This document shows, one piece after another, positions 34,761 to 42,715 of a DNA stretch of 45,128 nt. Source of the DNA: Acinetobacter kyonggiensis (lineage in GTDB: Bacteria; Pseudomonadota; Gammaproteobacteria; Pseudomonadales; Moraxellaceae); NCBI RefSeq assembly GCF_900107285.1, contig NZ_FNPK01000023.1, forward strand, positions 1-45,128. The letters run 5' to 3'. Numbering within the stretch: the first letter of the stretch is position 1; each line of letters opens with the position of its first letter. The position numbers and the translations under genes are program-made. Under the pieces are notes generated by a model. The model saw only the letters and a program-made list of their open reading frames with translations. It was not told where the DNA came from and did no database searches.

Positions 34761-35195
34761 TTATTTTTCCTGCTTCATTGGTGGGTTAGAATGTAATTTC
34801 TGTTTTAATAAAGCTTCTAATTTGAAACCGACATACACGCTATATGCTGTTGCAACCATTACGCAGATTGTGCCTATAGATACAGCCAGAACAAGTTGCC
34901 AACCTTGAGTTAAAAAAAGATTTTTATATTTAATAATGCCGACCACACATGGAATAAATAAGAGAACCAATTCGCCAAGAATAAAATCTGATCCTGTTTT
35001 AATCCATTGCAAGTTAAATATGCCACTTAACAACGCCAATAAAACCAGTAAAAGACCAATCACACCTGCGGAGATCGGTAAATTAAATTGCTGCTGAATT
35101 ATGGATGCGATCCACCAAATCACGATAAGTAAACTCAGTTGTAGCAGCACTTGAACGAGATGGCGCAATTTGGTGGGGAGTATTGAAGTAGACAT
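34761..35195 (-). CDS. lrgA: LrgA/CidA family holin-like protein
   Basis: A 144-residue membrane protein with four helices (LLQLSLLIVIWWIASIIQ, AGVIGLLLVLLALLSGIF, DFILGELVLLFIPCVVGII, LVLAVSIGTICVMVATAYSV). The conserved LPISAGVIGLLLVLLAL and LFIPCVVGII segments identify the LrgA/CidA/YohJ family, small holin-like proteins linked to cell lysis control and pyruvate handling. First gene of the lrgA-lrgB unit, with 95 bases between its start and the divergent LysR-type gene. The cytoplasmic ends are charged (KLRHLVQ; KQKLHSNPPMKQEK). Confidence 0.88.
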   Translation of the reverse strand: MSTSILPTKLRHLVQVLLQLSLLIVIWWIASIIQQQFNLPISAGVIGLLLVLLALLSGIFNLQWIKTGSDFILGELVLLFIPCVVGIIKYKNLFLTQGWQLVLAVSIGTICVMVATAYSVYVGFKLEALLKQKLHSNPPMKQEK

Positions 35196-35290
35196 GTTAC
35201 GTTGATCTAAAAGCGTGAGATTATTTTAGATTTGACCGAAGTGTTATATTATGAATAATAAAAAAAAGATTATGCCTAAATGGAATATTT

Positions 35291-36190
35291 GTGGATATTA
35301 AAAGTCTGACGATGTTTGTAAAAATTGTGCAGCTACAAAGTTTCACACGGACAGCAGAGGAAATGTGTGTCACTCAACCGACCATCAGTAAAGCCATTCA
35401 TCATTTAGAACAAGAAATGGGAGTACCGCTATTTCATAAAGGTGAGGCAGGGCGAAAAAGAGATGTGACCTTGACTTATATGGGCGAGCAAATTTATCAA
35501 CATGCTTTGGTTATACTTGCAGAACAACAACGCATATTTGAAACCGTGGCTCGAGTTCATCACCTTAAACAAGGAAAATTAACATTAGGCTTACCCCCTT
35601 TAGGTTCAGTGTTATTGAGTACGTTAATTGCTAGATTTCATAAGCAATATCCCAATATAGAGCTGAGTTTTTTAGAAGTGGGCGCAACGAGTATTGAAGA
35701 TGCAATTTTGGCGAAAACCATTGATGTCGGTATATTACTCGGTCATTTAAAGCCAATATTAAGCGGTATTCCTATTATGGATTCACCCTTATGTTTACTC
35801 TCACGTAAAGAAAGCCAATGGAAAAACCGAAAAAGTGTTTCTTTAATTGAATTAAAAGAAGAATCATTTTTATTGTATGCCGATACCTTTAGCTTAAATC
35901 ATCTGATTATACATGCAGCAAATCATGCTGGTTTTGAACCCAATGTGGTGTGTAAAAGTAGCCAATGGGACTTTATTGCCAAAATGGTTGAATCCGATGT
36001 TGGAATAGCATTATTACCGAAAATTTATTGTGAACAGTTGGACGCAGAAAAATACAATATTAGTGTGTTGGAAAACCCCAATTTAAATTGGACGCTGAGC
36101 ATGGCTTGGAATACCACAGTTGCAATGAGTCCTGCGACACGGGCATGGTTAAAAATTATTGAGGAAAATCAGGATAAAATTCATTTTTAA
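35291..36190 (+). CDS. LysR-family regulator, divergent from lrgAB (CidR-like)
   Basis: A 299-residue LysR-type transcriptional regulator. The N-terminal winged helix-turn-helix is SLTMFVKIVQLQSFTRTAEE with MCVTQPTISKAIHHLEQEMG after it (residues 4-45), followed by a linker helix and a periplasmic-binding-type effector domain (KLTLGLPPLGSVLLSTLIAR, DVGILLGHLK, DVGIALLPKIYCEQL). It lies divergent from lrgAB with a short shared promoter region, the arrangement of cidR with cidAB, so control of lrgAB in answer to a small carboxylate such as pyruvate or acetate is likely. The start is GTG 35291, with GGA 7 bases upstream. Confidence 0.88.
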   Translation: MDIKSLTMFVKIVQLQSFTRTAEEMCVTQPTISKAIHHLEQEMGVPLFHKGEAGRKRDVTLTYMGEQIYQHALVILAEQQRIFETVARVHHLKQGKLTLGLPPLGSVLLSTLIARFHKQYPNIELSFLEVGATSIEDAILAKTIDVGILLGHLKPILSGIPIMDSPLCLLSRKESQWKNRKSVSLIELKEESFLLYADTFSLNHLIIHAANHAGFEPNVVCKSSQWDFIAKMVESDVGIALLPKIYCEQLDAEKYNISVLENPNLNWTLSMAWNTTVAMSPATRAWLKIIEENQDKIHF

Positions 36191-36202
36191 TGATTTGAGA
36201 TT

Positions 36203-36243
36203 TTAGGAGGTGAAGTACAACTTAAAGAGTCATCACTTCCTAA
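36203..36243. repeat. inverted repeat between convergent genes
   Basis: TTAGGAGGTGA (36203-36213) and TCACTTCCTAA (36233-36243) pair over 11 positions with one G-U wobble, enclosing a 19-nt loop. It lies between the LysR-type gene and the end of tusE. There is no U-run, so a weak or Rho-type terminator or mRNA end-stabiliser is possible. Confidence 0.4.
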
Positions 36244-36253
36244 GCGCTAAAAT

Positions 36254-36565
36254 TTATAAACAATTAGGAGGTTTAGGAATACCAGCTAAACGGCTTAAAT
36301 GACGCGCCACCAAGCCAGTATTAAATTGGTCTTGCAACACAGCATTATTGATGTCGGTACTTACTGTTTTCATGAGAAATTTAATCAGTGGTCGAGTCGC
36401 AGGTGAATGACCAAATTGGGCGTAAAATTGGCGTACTGCATGTAAAACTTCAAAATGCCATGCGGTTAGTTCTAAATTCAGGCTACTTGCTAATTCTTGC
36501 GCAACCGTTTCATTCCAAATCGTATAATCGACTAAGTGACCATCTTGATCGAGTTCTAAATTCAT
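36254..36565 (-). CDS. tusE: TusE/DsrC sulfur carrier
   Basis: A 103-residue DsrC-family sulfur carrier that accepts persulfide sulfur from TusBCD and passes it to MnmA for 2-thiolation of the tRNA wobble uridine. The family pattern is clear: LDQDGHLVDYTIWNETVAQE, LTAWHFEVLHAVRQFYAQFG, PATRPLIKFLM and the flexible tail GIPKPPNCL, with the sulfur-bearing Cys in the penultimate position. Only one C-terminal Cys is present, as in TusE; dissimilatory DsrC has a second one. The start is ATG 36565 (MNLELDQDGH). It begins 13 bases after the tusB stop and ends the tusDCB-tusE unit. Confidence 0.92.
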   Translation of the reverse strand: MNLELDQDGHLVDYTIWNETVAQELASSLNLELTAWHFEVLHAVRQFYAQFGHSPATRPLIKFLMKTVSTDINNAVLQDQFNTGLVARHLSRLAGIPKPPNCL

Positions 36566-36578
36566 TATTAATCTCAAA

Positions 36579-36863
36579 TTAGTTTAAACGAATACAGCGG
36601 GTATAATTTAAGCAAATATCGGCAAATTCAGCATAAGAAATAATCTGCATATTTTTTACTTTCTGACCGGCTAAAAGTTCTGCATCGGTATCAAGTACAT
36701 AAATACAATTCAATTGTTGCAAAAAAGGTTGCTCAAACTGCAAAACAGATTCACCCATTAAAACTACGCTATCTTTAGGGCTATACATTTTTTCTAATTT
36801 TGCCACTACAGCAGGAGTCGCTGAAAAACTACTTTGTAGCAAATATAAGCTTTTATTTGACAT
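36579..36863 (-). CDS. tusB: TusB/DsrH sulfur relay subunit
   Basis: A 94-residue DsrH-like protein of the TusBCD hexamer. It starts MSNKSLYLLQSSFSATPAVV, with strand-helix alternation of the DsrE fold, DSVVLMGESVLQ and LNCIYVLDTDAELLAGQKV. It lies between tusC (15 bases upstream) and tusE (13 bases downstream), the invariant gene order of the relay. Role: structural and relay subunit passing sulfur from TusA to TusE in 2-thiouridine synthesis. Confidence 0.87.
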   Translation of the reverse strand: MSNKSLYLLQSSFSATPAVVAKLEKMYSPKDSVVLMGESVLQFEQPFLQQLNCIYVLDTDAELLAGQKVKNMQIISYAEFADICLNYTRCIRLN

Positions 36864-36878
36864 GATTATTTTACTCTT

Positions 36879-37229
36879 CTACCAATACAGTACAAAATCA
36901 AAACTTTGAATGAACTCGCTATTCAGCTCAATAAACTCAATATCCTGTTGCGCCTGAGTCACAAAGTAAGCATCTTTATGCTGATTTTCGACCAAAACTG
37001 GGGTAAGGTCGTAAAACTCAAAGCTATCGACCATATTCGATGCGACTTTAAATGCATGTTTCATTTGTTCAAATTGTAATTCTGAATTTAATAAACTTAA
37101 AGCCCCATCTTGGAGTAAGACTTTGACTTCACAACCAAAAGTAGCTAGAACCATGGTTGCCGATAAGCTTTCATGCACATGCAAGTTGACAAGATTGGCT
37201 TGAGTTAGAATAACGAGTACAGATTTCAC
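36879..37229 (-). CDS. tusC: TusC/DsrF sulfur relay subunit
   Basis: A 116-residue DsrE/F-fold protein: SVLVILTQANLVNLHVHESL, ATMVLATFGCEVKVLLQDGA and LTPVLVENQHKDAYF follow the DsrF pattern. It forms the TusBCD complex with its neighbours. It lies 43 bases after tusD and 15 before tusB in the same direction. Cys33 is in the second strand; the key persulfide Cys of the complex is in TusD. Confidence 0.87.
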   Translation of the reverse strand: MKSVLVILTQANLVNLHVHESLSATMVLATFGCEVKVLLQDGALSLLNSELQFEQMKHAFKVASNMVDSFEFYDLTPVLVENQHKDAYFVTQAQQDIEFIELNSEFIQSFDFVLYW

Positions 37230-37272
37230 ACAATTAACCTTTTAAAAGCAACAAATTCACAAAAATAACATC

Positions 37273-37641
37273 TTAGAATTGAATAAGACGTTGTGTTGAC
37301 TGTACTGCATCGGCAAGTTCGCCCAACCCAACCAATTCAAAGCCATGAGCAAGGTTGTGTTGGCTAATCTGATGTCGTTTTGCATTTTCTTGATCGGTAA
37401 TACCGCGAGCCAATGCAGCACTGACACAAACGGGTAAGCGAATGGCTAACTTTTGCCATTCTTGAGTCAAATTACGTTGGTCATCAGGAACCCACTGTAA
37501 AGTATTCGCTACGGAAACGCCGTCTTGATAGAAAAAAACGCGAAATGCTTGCTTTTTAGTGTATAAGGCTTGTGCTAAGCCAAGCGCATGCCAAGCATAG
37601 ATCGAGGTTGGTGCGGAGGTAATTAGTAATAAGGTACTCAT
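37273..37641 (-). CDS. tusD: TusD/DsrE sulfurtransferase subunit
   Basis: A 122-residue DsrE-like protein and catalytic subunit of TusBCD. The active-site cysteine is Cys72 in LPVCVSAALARGI, the conserved position of TusD. The N-terminus TLLLITSAPTSIYAWHALGL and the FRVFFYQDGVSVAN segment fit the family. It starts at ATG 37641; a TTG directly before it is not needed. First gene of tusDCB-tusE, reading away from the GalE-like gene, with about 70 bases between the two starts. The operon supplies sulfur for mnm5s2U34 in tRNA. Confidence 0.9.
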   Translation of the reverse strand: MSTLLLITSAPTSIYAWHALGLAQALYTKKQAFRVFFYQDGVSVANTLQWVPDDQRNLTQEWQKLAIRLPVCVSAALARGITDQENAKRHQISQHNLAHGFELVGLGELADAVQSTQRLIQF

Positions 37642-37712
37642 CAAAATTCACTTTAGGAATGCCCAATCCAATGTTGATGCATCCAAACTTCATAAGAAAA
37701 AGGTAGTATACA

Positions 37713-38720
37713 ATGATTTTAGTCACTGGTGGTTTAGGCTTTATAGGTTCGCATATTGCTTTAAGCTTAATGGCTCAAGGGCAAGAAGTCATTATTGTGG
37801 ATAATTTATCCAATGCAAATTTACAAACATTAGAACGACTCGAATATATTGCAGGTCGATATGTGCCATTTGTCAAAATTGATATTAGAAATACACCTGC
37901 TTTAAATAAAGTTTTTGAACAATATTCTATAGAAGCTGTCATTCATACGGCTGGTTTTAAATCGATAGAAGAATCTGCACTTAAGCCACTGGAATATTAT
38001 AACGATAATGTCAGTTGTATTATGAGCTTACTGCGTGCTATGCAGCGTACAGGCATCCGAACATTCATCCATTTGTCTAGTTTGGCGGTCTATGGACAGT
38101 CAAGTTTAACATTGTCAGAAGATACACCGTTTAAATATGCTTATCCCAATCCGTATATCAAGTCACAACAAATGATTGAAGAAATTATACGAGATACAGC
38201 GCTGACCGATAATGAATGGAAAATTGCCATTTTAAGACTAAGTAATATTGCGGGTGCATTTGAACATGCTGTTTTAGGTGAATTTGTTGCGCCATTGCCT
38301 AAAAATATTATTCCTTTGGCGTTACAAGTTGCAGCAGGGCAACGCGAATATATTGAACTACGTCAGCAAGCCCAAACAAACGATCATACGGTTGAACGTG
38401 GTTTCTTACATGTGTTAGATAGTTGTGATGCCATTATTGCAGCTTTAGAGTGGTTAAGAGGTCAACAATATGTATGCGAAGCCTTTAATATTTCAGGGCA
38501 AAGTATCTCGATTGCTGCTTTGCTAAAGGAAATTTCCAAAGTCACTCAAGTCGATATTAAAACCATCGAGGCGCAATTTTATCCCGCTGCGGAACTCGAT
38601 CAGATTGCTGCAACCTCAGAAAAAGCACATCAAATTTTAAAATGGCAACCTAAACGCAACATCAGCAAAATCATAGAAGATGCTTGGCGCTTTTATCAAC
38701 AAACATTAATAGGACGTTAG
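37713..38720 (+). CDS. GalE-like NAD-dependent epimerase/dehydratase family protein lacking the catalytic Lys
   Basis: A 335-residue extended short-chain dehydrogenase resembling UDP-glucose 4-epimerase over its full length. The NAD-binding motif TGGLGFIGSHIALSL is at residues 5-19, followed by VIIVDNLSNAN, VIHTAGFKSIEESALKPLEY and HLSSLAVYGQ (Ser122/Ser123). The catalytic YxxxK is normally YGKSK in GalE; here it reads YIKSQ (Tyr148 to Gln152), so the lysine is replaced by glutamine. The C-terminal half keeps RGFLHVLDSCDAIIAAL and FNISGQ. It may be a non-catalytic or altered enzyme, or act as a nucleotide-sugar or NAD(H) sensor. It lies divergent from tusD and upstream of fumC. Confidence 0.8.
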   Translation: MILVTGGLGFIGSHIALSLMAQGQEVIIVDNLSNANLQTLERLEYIAGRYVPFVKIDIRNTPALNKVFEQYSIEAVIHTAGFKSIEESALKPLEYYNDNVSCIMSLLRAMQRTGIRTFIHLSSLAVYGQSSLTLSEDTPFKYAYPNPYIKSQQMIEEIIRDTALTDNEWKIAILRLSNIAGAFEHAVLGEFVAPLPKNIIPLALQVAAGQREYIELRQQAQTNDHTVERGFLHVLDSCDAIIAALEWLRGQQYVCEAFNISGQSISIAALLKEISKVTQVDIKTIEAQFYPAAELDQIAATSEKAHQILKWQPKRNISKIIEDAWRFYQQTLIGR

Positions 38721-38854
38721 AACGCTTTGGATGTTAGAATTATTATGTAAATAATAATCATTTACAATTATAATTTGTTTGCTTAAAATATTTGAATGTG
38801 TCAAAACATAATGAAAGAGCAAAGCTATAAAATTACAGGGAAATGAGGTTAATC

Positions 38855-40249
38855 ATGCAAACACGTATTGAACATGACACTATGGGCGAGGTTGAAGTTC
38901 CGAGTGAGGCAATGTGGGGCGCGCAAACACAGCGTAGTTTGCAAAACTTTAAAATTGGGCAAGAGCGCTTACCACGAGCGATGATTCGGGCGATGGGCTT
39001 AGTCAAAAAAGCGGCTGCCATCACCAATGCTGAGTTAGATCAAATCCCTCATGAGTTGTCACATTATATTGTGAATGCGGCAGAGGAAGTAATCTTGGGT
39101 GATTGGGACGCACAGTTCCCATTGGTGGTATGGCAAACAGGTTCTGGTACGCAAAGTAACATGAACTGTAATGAAGTGATTGCAAACATTGCCAATCAGA
39201 AACTGGGGAACCCTTTAGGTTCGCAAAAACCAGTACATCCCAATGATCATGTGAACCGCGCACAATCAACCAATGATTCATTTCCAACCGCCATTCATGT
39301 GGCAGCCAGTTTACAAATTAATGAATTGCTGATTCCAGCAGTCACACGTTTACGCGATACTTTGGCGGCTAAAGCGCAAGAATTTTCTGATATTGTTAAA
39401 ATTGGTCGTACCCATTTACAAGATGCAACGCCATTAACACTGGGTCAGGAATTTAGTGGCTATGTTTCTCAGCTTGATCATGGTTTAAAGCGTTTAGATT
39501 ATGCCTTATTGGGTTTATATGAGTTACCTTTAGGCGGTACGGCAGTGGGTACAGGGTTAAATGCTCATCCTGATTATGCGGTAAAAGCAGCAGCACAGTT
39601 GGCAACATTGACTGGTTTGGCTTTTGTGACTGCACCAAATAAATTTGAAGCTTTAGCAGGGCGTGATGCCGCAGTTTTTGCTTCAGGTGCTTTAAAAACC
39701 TTGGCTGCTAGTTTAAATAAAATTGCCAACGATATTCGTTGGTTAGCCAGTGGTCCACGCTGTGGTTTTGGTGAGATTCGTATTCCTGAAAATGAACCGG
39801 GTTCAAGCATTATGCCGGGTAAAGTGAATCCAACTCAAAGTGAAGCCATGACTATGGTGGTTGCCCAAGTGCTGGGCAATGATACGACCATTAATGTCGC
39901 CGGGGCTTCAGGTAACTTCGAGCTAAATGTCTTTATGCCCGTCATTGCATTTAATTTATTACAATCTATTCAACTGTTGGGTGATGCGTGTAATAGTTTC
40001 AATGATCACTGTGCTGAAGGGATTGAACCCAACCGTGAAAAAATTGACTATTTCCTACATAACTCACTGATGCTGGTCACGGCTTTAAACCCTGTTATTG
40101 GTTATGAAAATGCCGCAAAAGTAGCAAAAACAGCGTATAAAGAAGGCAAGACCTTGAAGCAAGTTGCTGTTGAATTGAACTTAGTGACCGCAGAACAGTT
40201 TGATGCCGTGGTGATTCCTGAAAATATGGTTTCACCTAACAGCAAATAA
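38855..40249 (+). CDS. fumC: class II fumarate hydratase
   Basis: Oxygen-stable, iron-independent fumarase of the TCA cycle, a homotetramer that interconverts fumarate and malate. Family motifs are complete: [76 protein letters not shown] and the signature [17 protein letters not shown] near residue 317. The start is ATG 38855, with GAGG 6-9 bases upstream; the in-frame ATG at 38843 has no room for a site. 464 residues, normal. Monocistronic in appearance, with an AT-rich region after it. Confidence 0.96.
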   Translation: MQTRIEHDTMGEVEVPSEAMWGAQTQRSLQNFKIGQERLPRAMIRAMGLVKKAAAITNAELDQIPHELSHYIVNAAEEVILGDWDAQFPLVVWQTGSGTQSNMNCNEVIANIANQKLGNPLGSQKPVHPNDHVNRAQSTNDSFPTAIHVAASLQINELLIPAVTRLRDTLAAKAQEFSDIVKIGRTHLQDATPLTLGQEFSGYVSQLDHGLKRLDYALLGLYELPLGGTAVGTGLNAHPDYAVKAAAQLATLTGLAFVTAPNKFEALAGRDAAVFASGALKTLAASLNKIANDIRWLASGPRCGFGEIRIPENEPGSSIMPGKVNPTQSEAMTMVVAQVLGNDTTINVAGASGNFELNVFMPVIAFNLLQSIQLLGDACNSFNDHCAEGIEPNREKIDYFLHNSLMLVTALNPVIGYENAAKVAKTAYKEGKTLKQVAVELNLVTAEQFDAVVIPENMVSPNSK

Positions 40250-40446
40250 TCATTTGATTGCTTGAAGTTTTATCAATTGATCATCAGTGGTTTTTATCTT
40301 ATGCATATATGCGTACAATATAACTAGAAATTAACTGCTGATGATTGATTATGCTTGATGTTTATTTAACATGTATTTTAATTTTTGTTAAATAATTGTT
40401 TTGCATAGTATTTTGTATGTCATTTTACCGCTCAAATATAGGAAAA

Positions 40447-40515
40447 ATGGCTATTGTGGACACTATAGAAAACAACGAGTTAGCATATAGTTTGCTCGGC
40501 AGTTCAGCCAATTAA
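40447..40515 (+). CDS. candidate 22-residue small protein
   Basis: A tiny frame, MAIVDTIENNELAYSLLGSS plus two residues, begins with ATG 40447 preceded by AGGA at 40439-40442 and ends in the left arm of the terminator at 40514-40545. The ribosome-binding site, the clean stop and the terminator make a compact transcription unit. There is no known family to me. It could equally be chance. Confidence 0.3.
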   Translation: MAIVDTIENNELAYSLLGSSAN

Positions 40516-40545
40516 AAAGCCACTTGTAAAAGTGGCTTTATTGTT
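40514..40545 (+). terminator. intrinsic terminator
   Basis: Arms AAAGCCACTT and AAGTGGCTTT pair perfectly with a 4-nt loop GTAA, and T-rich sequence follows. Its A-run on the left lets it also terminate the minus-strand integrase remnant. Confidence 0.85.
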
Positions 40546-40551
40546 TGTTGA

Positions 40552-41085
40552 TCAAGCTGTATTAAAGGGAAGATCAATACCAACATCTGCATCATTCCAA
40601 ATAAGCTCATGACTAGATGCATAAATTTCTGTCATTTTTTCAGTTGCATAACCTGCCAACGTTTGGGCTGATTTACCAGCTTTTTTATGCAAGTGAATGG
40701 ACAGAGCACGAATTTCATGAAAACTTGGTAGTTGGCGACCATTTAATTCAGGATAAGCATTGGCTGCTCTGCTTGCATTCAAAAACTCCCTAGAAACATA
40801 TTGAGCTTCGATTTGTGTCCAATGCACTTTGGTTTGACTACGGTTTTTAGTCTTCCTTTTGGGACTCTGTGAATAATGTATGGGCTTAAAATATTAACTT
40901 TGCAATGATCTAAAACAGGCTGTAATTCATCATTAATTTTAATTAGCACATATCAAACACCTTCCAATAATTCAAAATCATCTTCTGGGTCGTCTGTAGT
41001 TTTTTCTTGTGCAATGTGTAAAAAGCCATCTTTAATGTCGGTCCATTTCATATTAATGATGTCTATGCGTCGCTGTGTTGTGGGT
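40552..41085 (-). pseudogene. phage-type tyrosine integrase, frameshifted remnant
   Basis: The C-terminal half of a phage tyrosine recombinase is spread over several frames. The last 91 codons are open (from HWTQIEAQYVSREF): they contain the HEIRALSIHLHKKAG box (His-x-x-Arg), then AQTLAGYATEKM and the nucleophile region TEIYASSH. Upstream, NDELQPVLDHCKVNILSPYI and IHRVP are in another frame; a one-base loss in the CCAAAAGG run at about 40850 explains the shift. Still further upstream RRIDIINMKWTDIKDGFLHI, bearing the first catalytic Arg region, ends at a stop in about 25 codons. The N-terminal arm-binding domain is absent. It marks an old prophage or island end downstream of fumC. Confidence 0.8.
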
Positions 41086-41099
41086 TAAGTGGAAATTAT

Positions 41100-41442
41100 A
41101 TGTATTTTGAGTATGCGAAGAAAAGGATTGGTAGTGATGTCAGTATTGTCAATAATCTACTTATTCATGAAGGAAAGCCCAGTATGCTAAGAATATTTGG
41201 CTTTTTTATGTTGATTTTATTTGTAGTATTATCAATTTCTTACAAGTCATTTGTGTATTTCAACTGAGGATACCGTTGATGCCTCTGAGATTGTCGAGCT
41301 GTCACCGATATTACGGCGTTTAGTTCCTACAAATGTTGTGGTCAAGGTTCATTCAAAGGCTTTGGATGTTGAGTTGGGGAATAGCTTAATAGGTGCAGCG
41401 GTATATGATAAGGTTTATCAGGTGATTGATTTCAGCGATTAA
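41100..41442 (+). pseudogene. broken small membrane protein gene, unknown
   Basis: ATG 41100 opens a 55-codon frame ending at TGA 41267, with a hydrophobic helix (MLRIFGFFMLILFVVLSISY). From about 41251 a second frame, shifted by one base, reads ISTEDTVDASEIVELSP, LRRLVPTNVVVKVHSKALDV and VYDKVYQVIDFSD to 41442. The two pieces fit together as one membrane-anchored protein of about 115 residues broken by a single indel between 41225 and 41264. I do not recognise the family. The neighbours are phage remnants and a terminator-like hairpin lies at 41477. Confidence 0.5.
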
Positions 41443-41473
41443 GATTGAAAGTTGCAAATTCTGGGGGATATAA

Positions 41474-41505
41474 AAAGGCGGGTTTCCCCACCTTTTTATA
41501 TTTTA
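41474..41505. terminator. imperfect bidirectional terminator
   Basis: AAAAAGGCGGG and CCCACCTTTTT arms, with one interruption, enclose TTTC and are flanked by A and T runs. It lies between the broken small gene (plus strand) and the end of the minus-strand lipoprotein gene. Confidence 0.65.
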
Positions 41506-41508
41506 TTA

Positions 41509-42477
41509 TCAAGGGTTAGTTGGTAATTCTCTAAAGCCTAGATATAGTCCATAAGCAGCTTTTTGATCAAAAGATGAACATAAACCAGATTTAAGTGAAG
41601 GATCAATATTTTTACTTAGATCGACTTTTTTGTTTGATGTGTAATCGCCAAAATATAACTTTCCATTTAATTCCACTACGACCATTTGGTGTTCATCTGA
41701 AATCTCTCCATCAGCTTTTTTTACATATGCAACATTCTTATTTGCCCACTGTTCTGTAATAACATTTAAACCCTGATTTTTTCTCTCATTTACCCAAGCT
41801 GAATATGTTTTATTGACTAAATTATTCTTATCAAATTCAATAGTAGAGTGTGAAATTTGGGTGCTTAAGAACTGGTAACATTCAGCTCCCTCAGGAAAAG
41901 TTTGAGTAGATTTGAAAAAGGCAAGTCTAAGCCTTAAAAATTCAGTTGGTTCTGAGTTGAGATTTTCAGAAGCGAAAATAGAGTTTATTACTTCCGAAGA
42001 GTTAATTTTCTTTTTAGAAAGACTAAGTGTCTTAAATGTAATGGTTTTAGTTAGACCACCTTTGTGCTGGTCATACGAAGTTATTACAGTACCTTTATCA
42101 TTTTTTTCTAAATATAGAGGCAGGCTATAACCATTAGATTCATATAATTTATCTTTAGTAAGAGTAAAATCATATTCTGTATAAGGATTTTCAGCCGTAG
42201 CATATTGTTGTTCAAAATCAACTTGTGTTCTAGTGGTTATTGAAACATTATTATCACGTAATATTAGTGATTCACTAAATATTTTATATAACTCCCTTCC
42301 CATAGAATCATTTCTTTCACCTATTAATTTGTAAGTATGCATTGGAAATTTAATTGAAGTATTAGCTGCACTATTATTATAGTTGTCACCTGTGCCACCT
42401 TCACCACATGCAGAGATAGTTAAGCCTATTAGGGAAATCAAACTTAGTTTTGAAAATTTTGAAGTTAATAATTGCAT
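41509..42477 (-). CDS. lipoprotein of unknown function, 322 aa
   Basis: A secreted lipoprotein: a positively charged start and hydrophobic core (KLSLISLIGLTISAC) end in the lipobox ISAC, giving lipid-modified Cys24, followed by a glycine/asparagine-rich linker (GEGGTGDNYNNSAANTS). The mature domain is beta-rich with many Tyr, Thr and Lys residues, a pair of cysteines (ECYQF; GLCSSFDQ) and no motif I know. Codon use is AT-rich, and the gene sits between prophage remnants, so it may be cargo of a mobile island. Probable location is the outer membrane. No function is assigned. Confidence 0.75.
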   Translation of the reverse strand: MQLLTSKFSKLSLISLIGLTISACGEGGTGDNYNNSAANTSIKFPMHTYKLIGERNDSMGRELYKIFSESLILRDNNVSITTRTQVDFEQQYATAENPYTEYDFTLTKDKLYESNGYSLPLYLEKNDKGTVITSYDQHKGGLTKTITFKTLSLSKKKINSSEVINSIFASENLNSEPTEFLRLRLAFFKSTQTFPEGAECYQFLSTQISHSTIEFDKNNLVNKTYSAWVNERKNQGLNVITEQWANKNVAYVKKADGEISDEHQMVVVELNGKLYFGDYTSNKKVDLSKNIDPSLKSGLCSSFDQKAAYGLYLGFRELPTNP

Positions 42478-42631
42478 TATTGAATTACCCGAATTTTAAA
42501 TTAATATAAAGTATGTATTTAAAAATAATAAGAATTTAGCAAGTGCTATTCTAAAAAATTGAAGGAATTCTATATCAATTTAGAAATTTTTCCTTCAATT
42601 ATTTTTAACAAAAGGTAAAAAAATGGTTACA

Positions 42632-42656
42632 CGGTTTTGATTGGAACATTCCAAAA
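42632..42656. promoter_or_regulatory. palindrome upstream of the phage-type gene
   Basis: GTTTTGATTGGAA and TTCCAAAAC form an imperfect dyad centred on CA, with a perfect TTGGAA-CA-TTCCAA core. Its position about 60 bases before a phage-type gene and just before a terminator fits a repressor operator or a small hairpin; neither is shown. Confidence 0.35.
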
Positions 42657-42684
42657 CCTACACTGCGCTGTCTTGCCAAAATAG

Positions 42685-42715
42685 CCCTAATAATCACTTA
42701 TTGGGGCTTTTTTCA
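42685..42715 (+). terminator. intrinsic terminator before the phage-type gene
   Basis: AGCCCTAATAA and TTATTGGGGCT arms pair (one G-U), with a 4-nt loop and a run of T residues that touches the ATG of the next frame. It would end transcription coming from the left. Confidence 0.75.
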
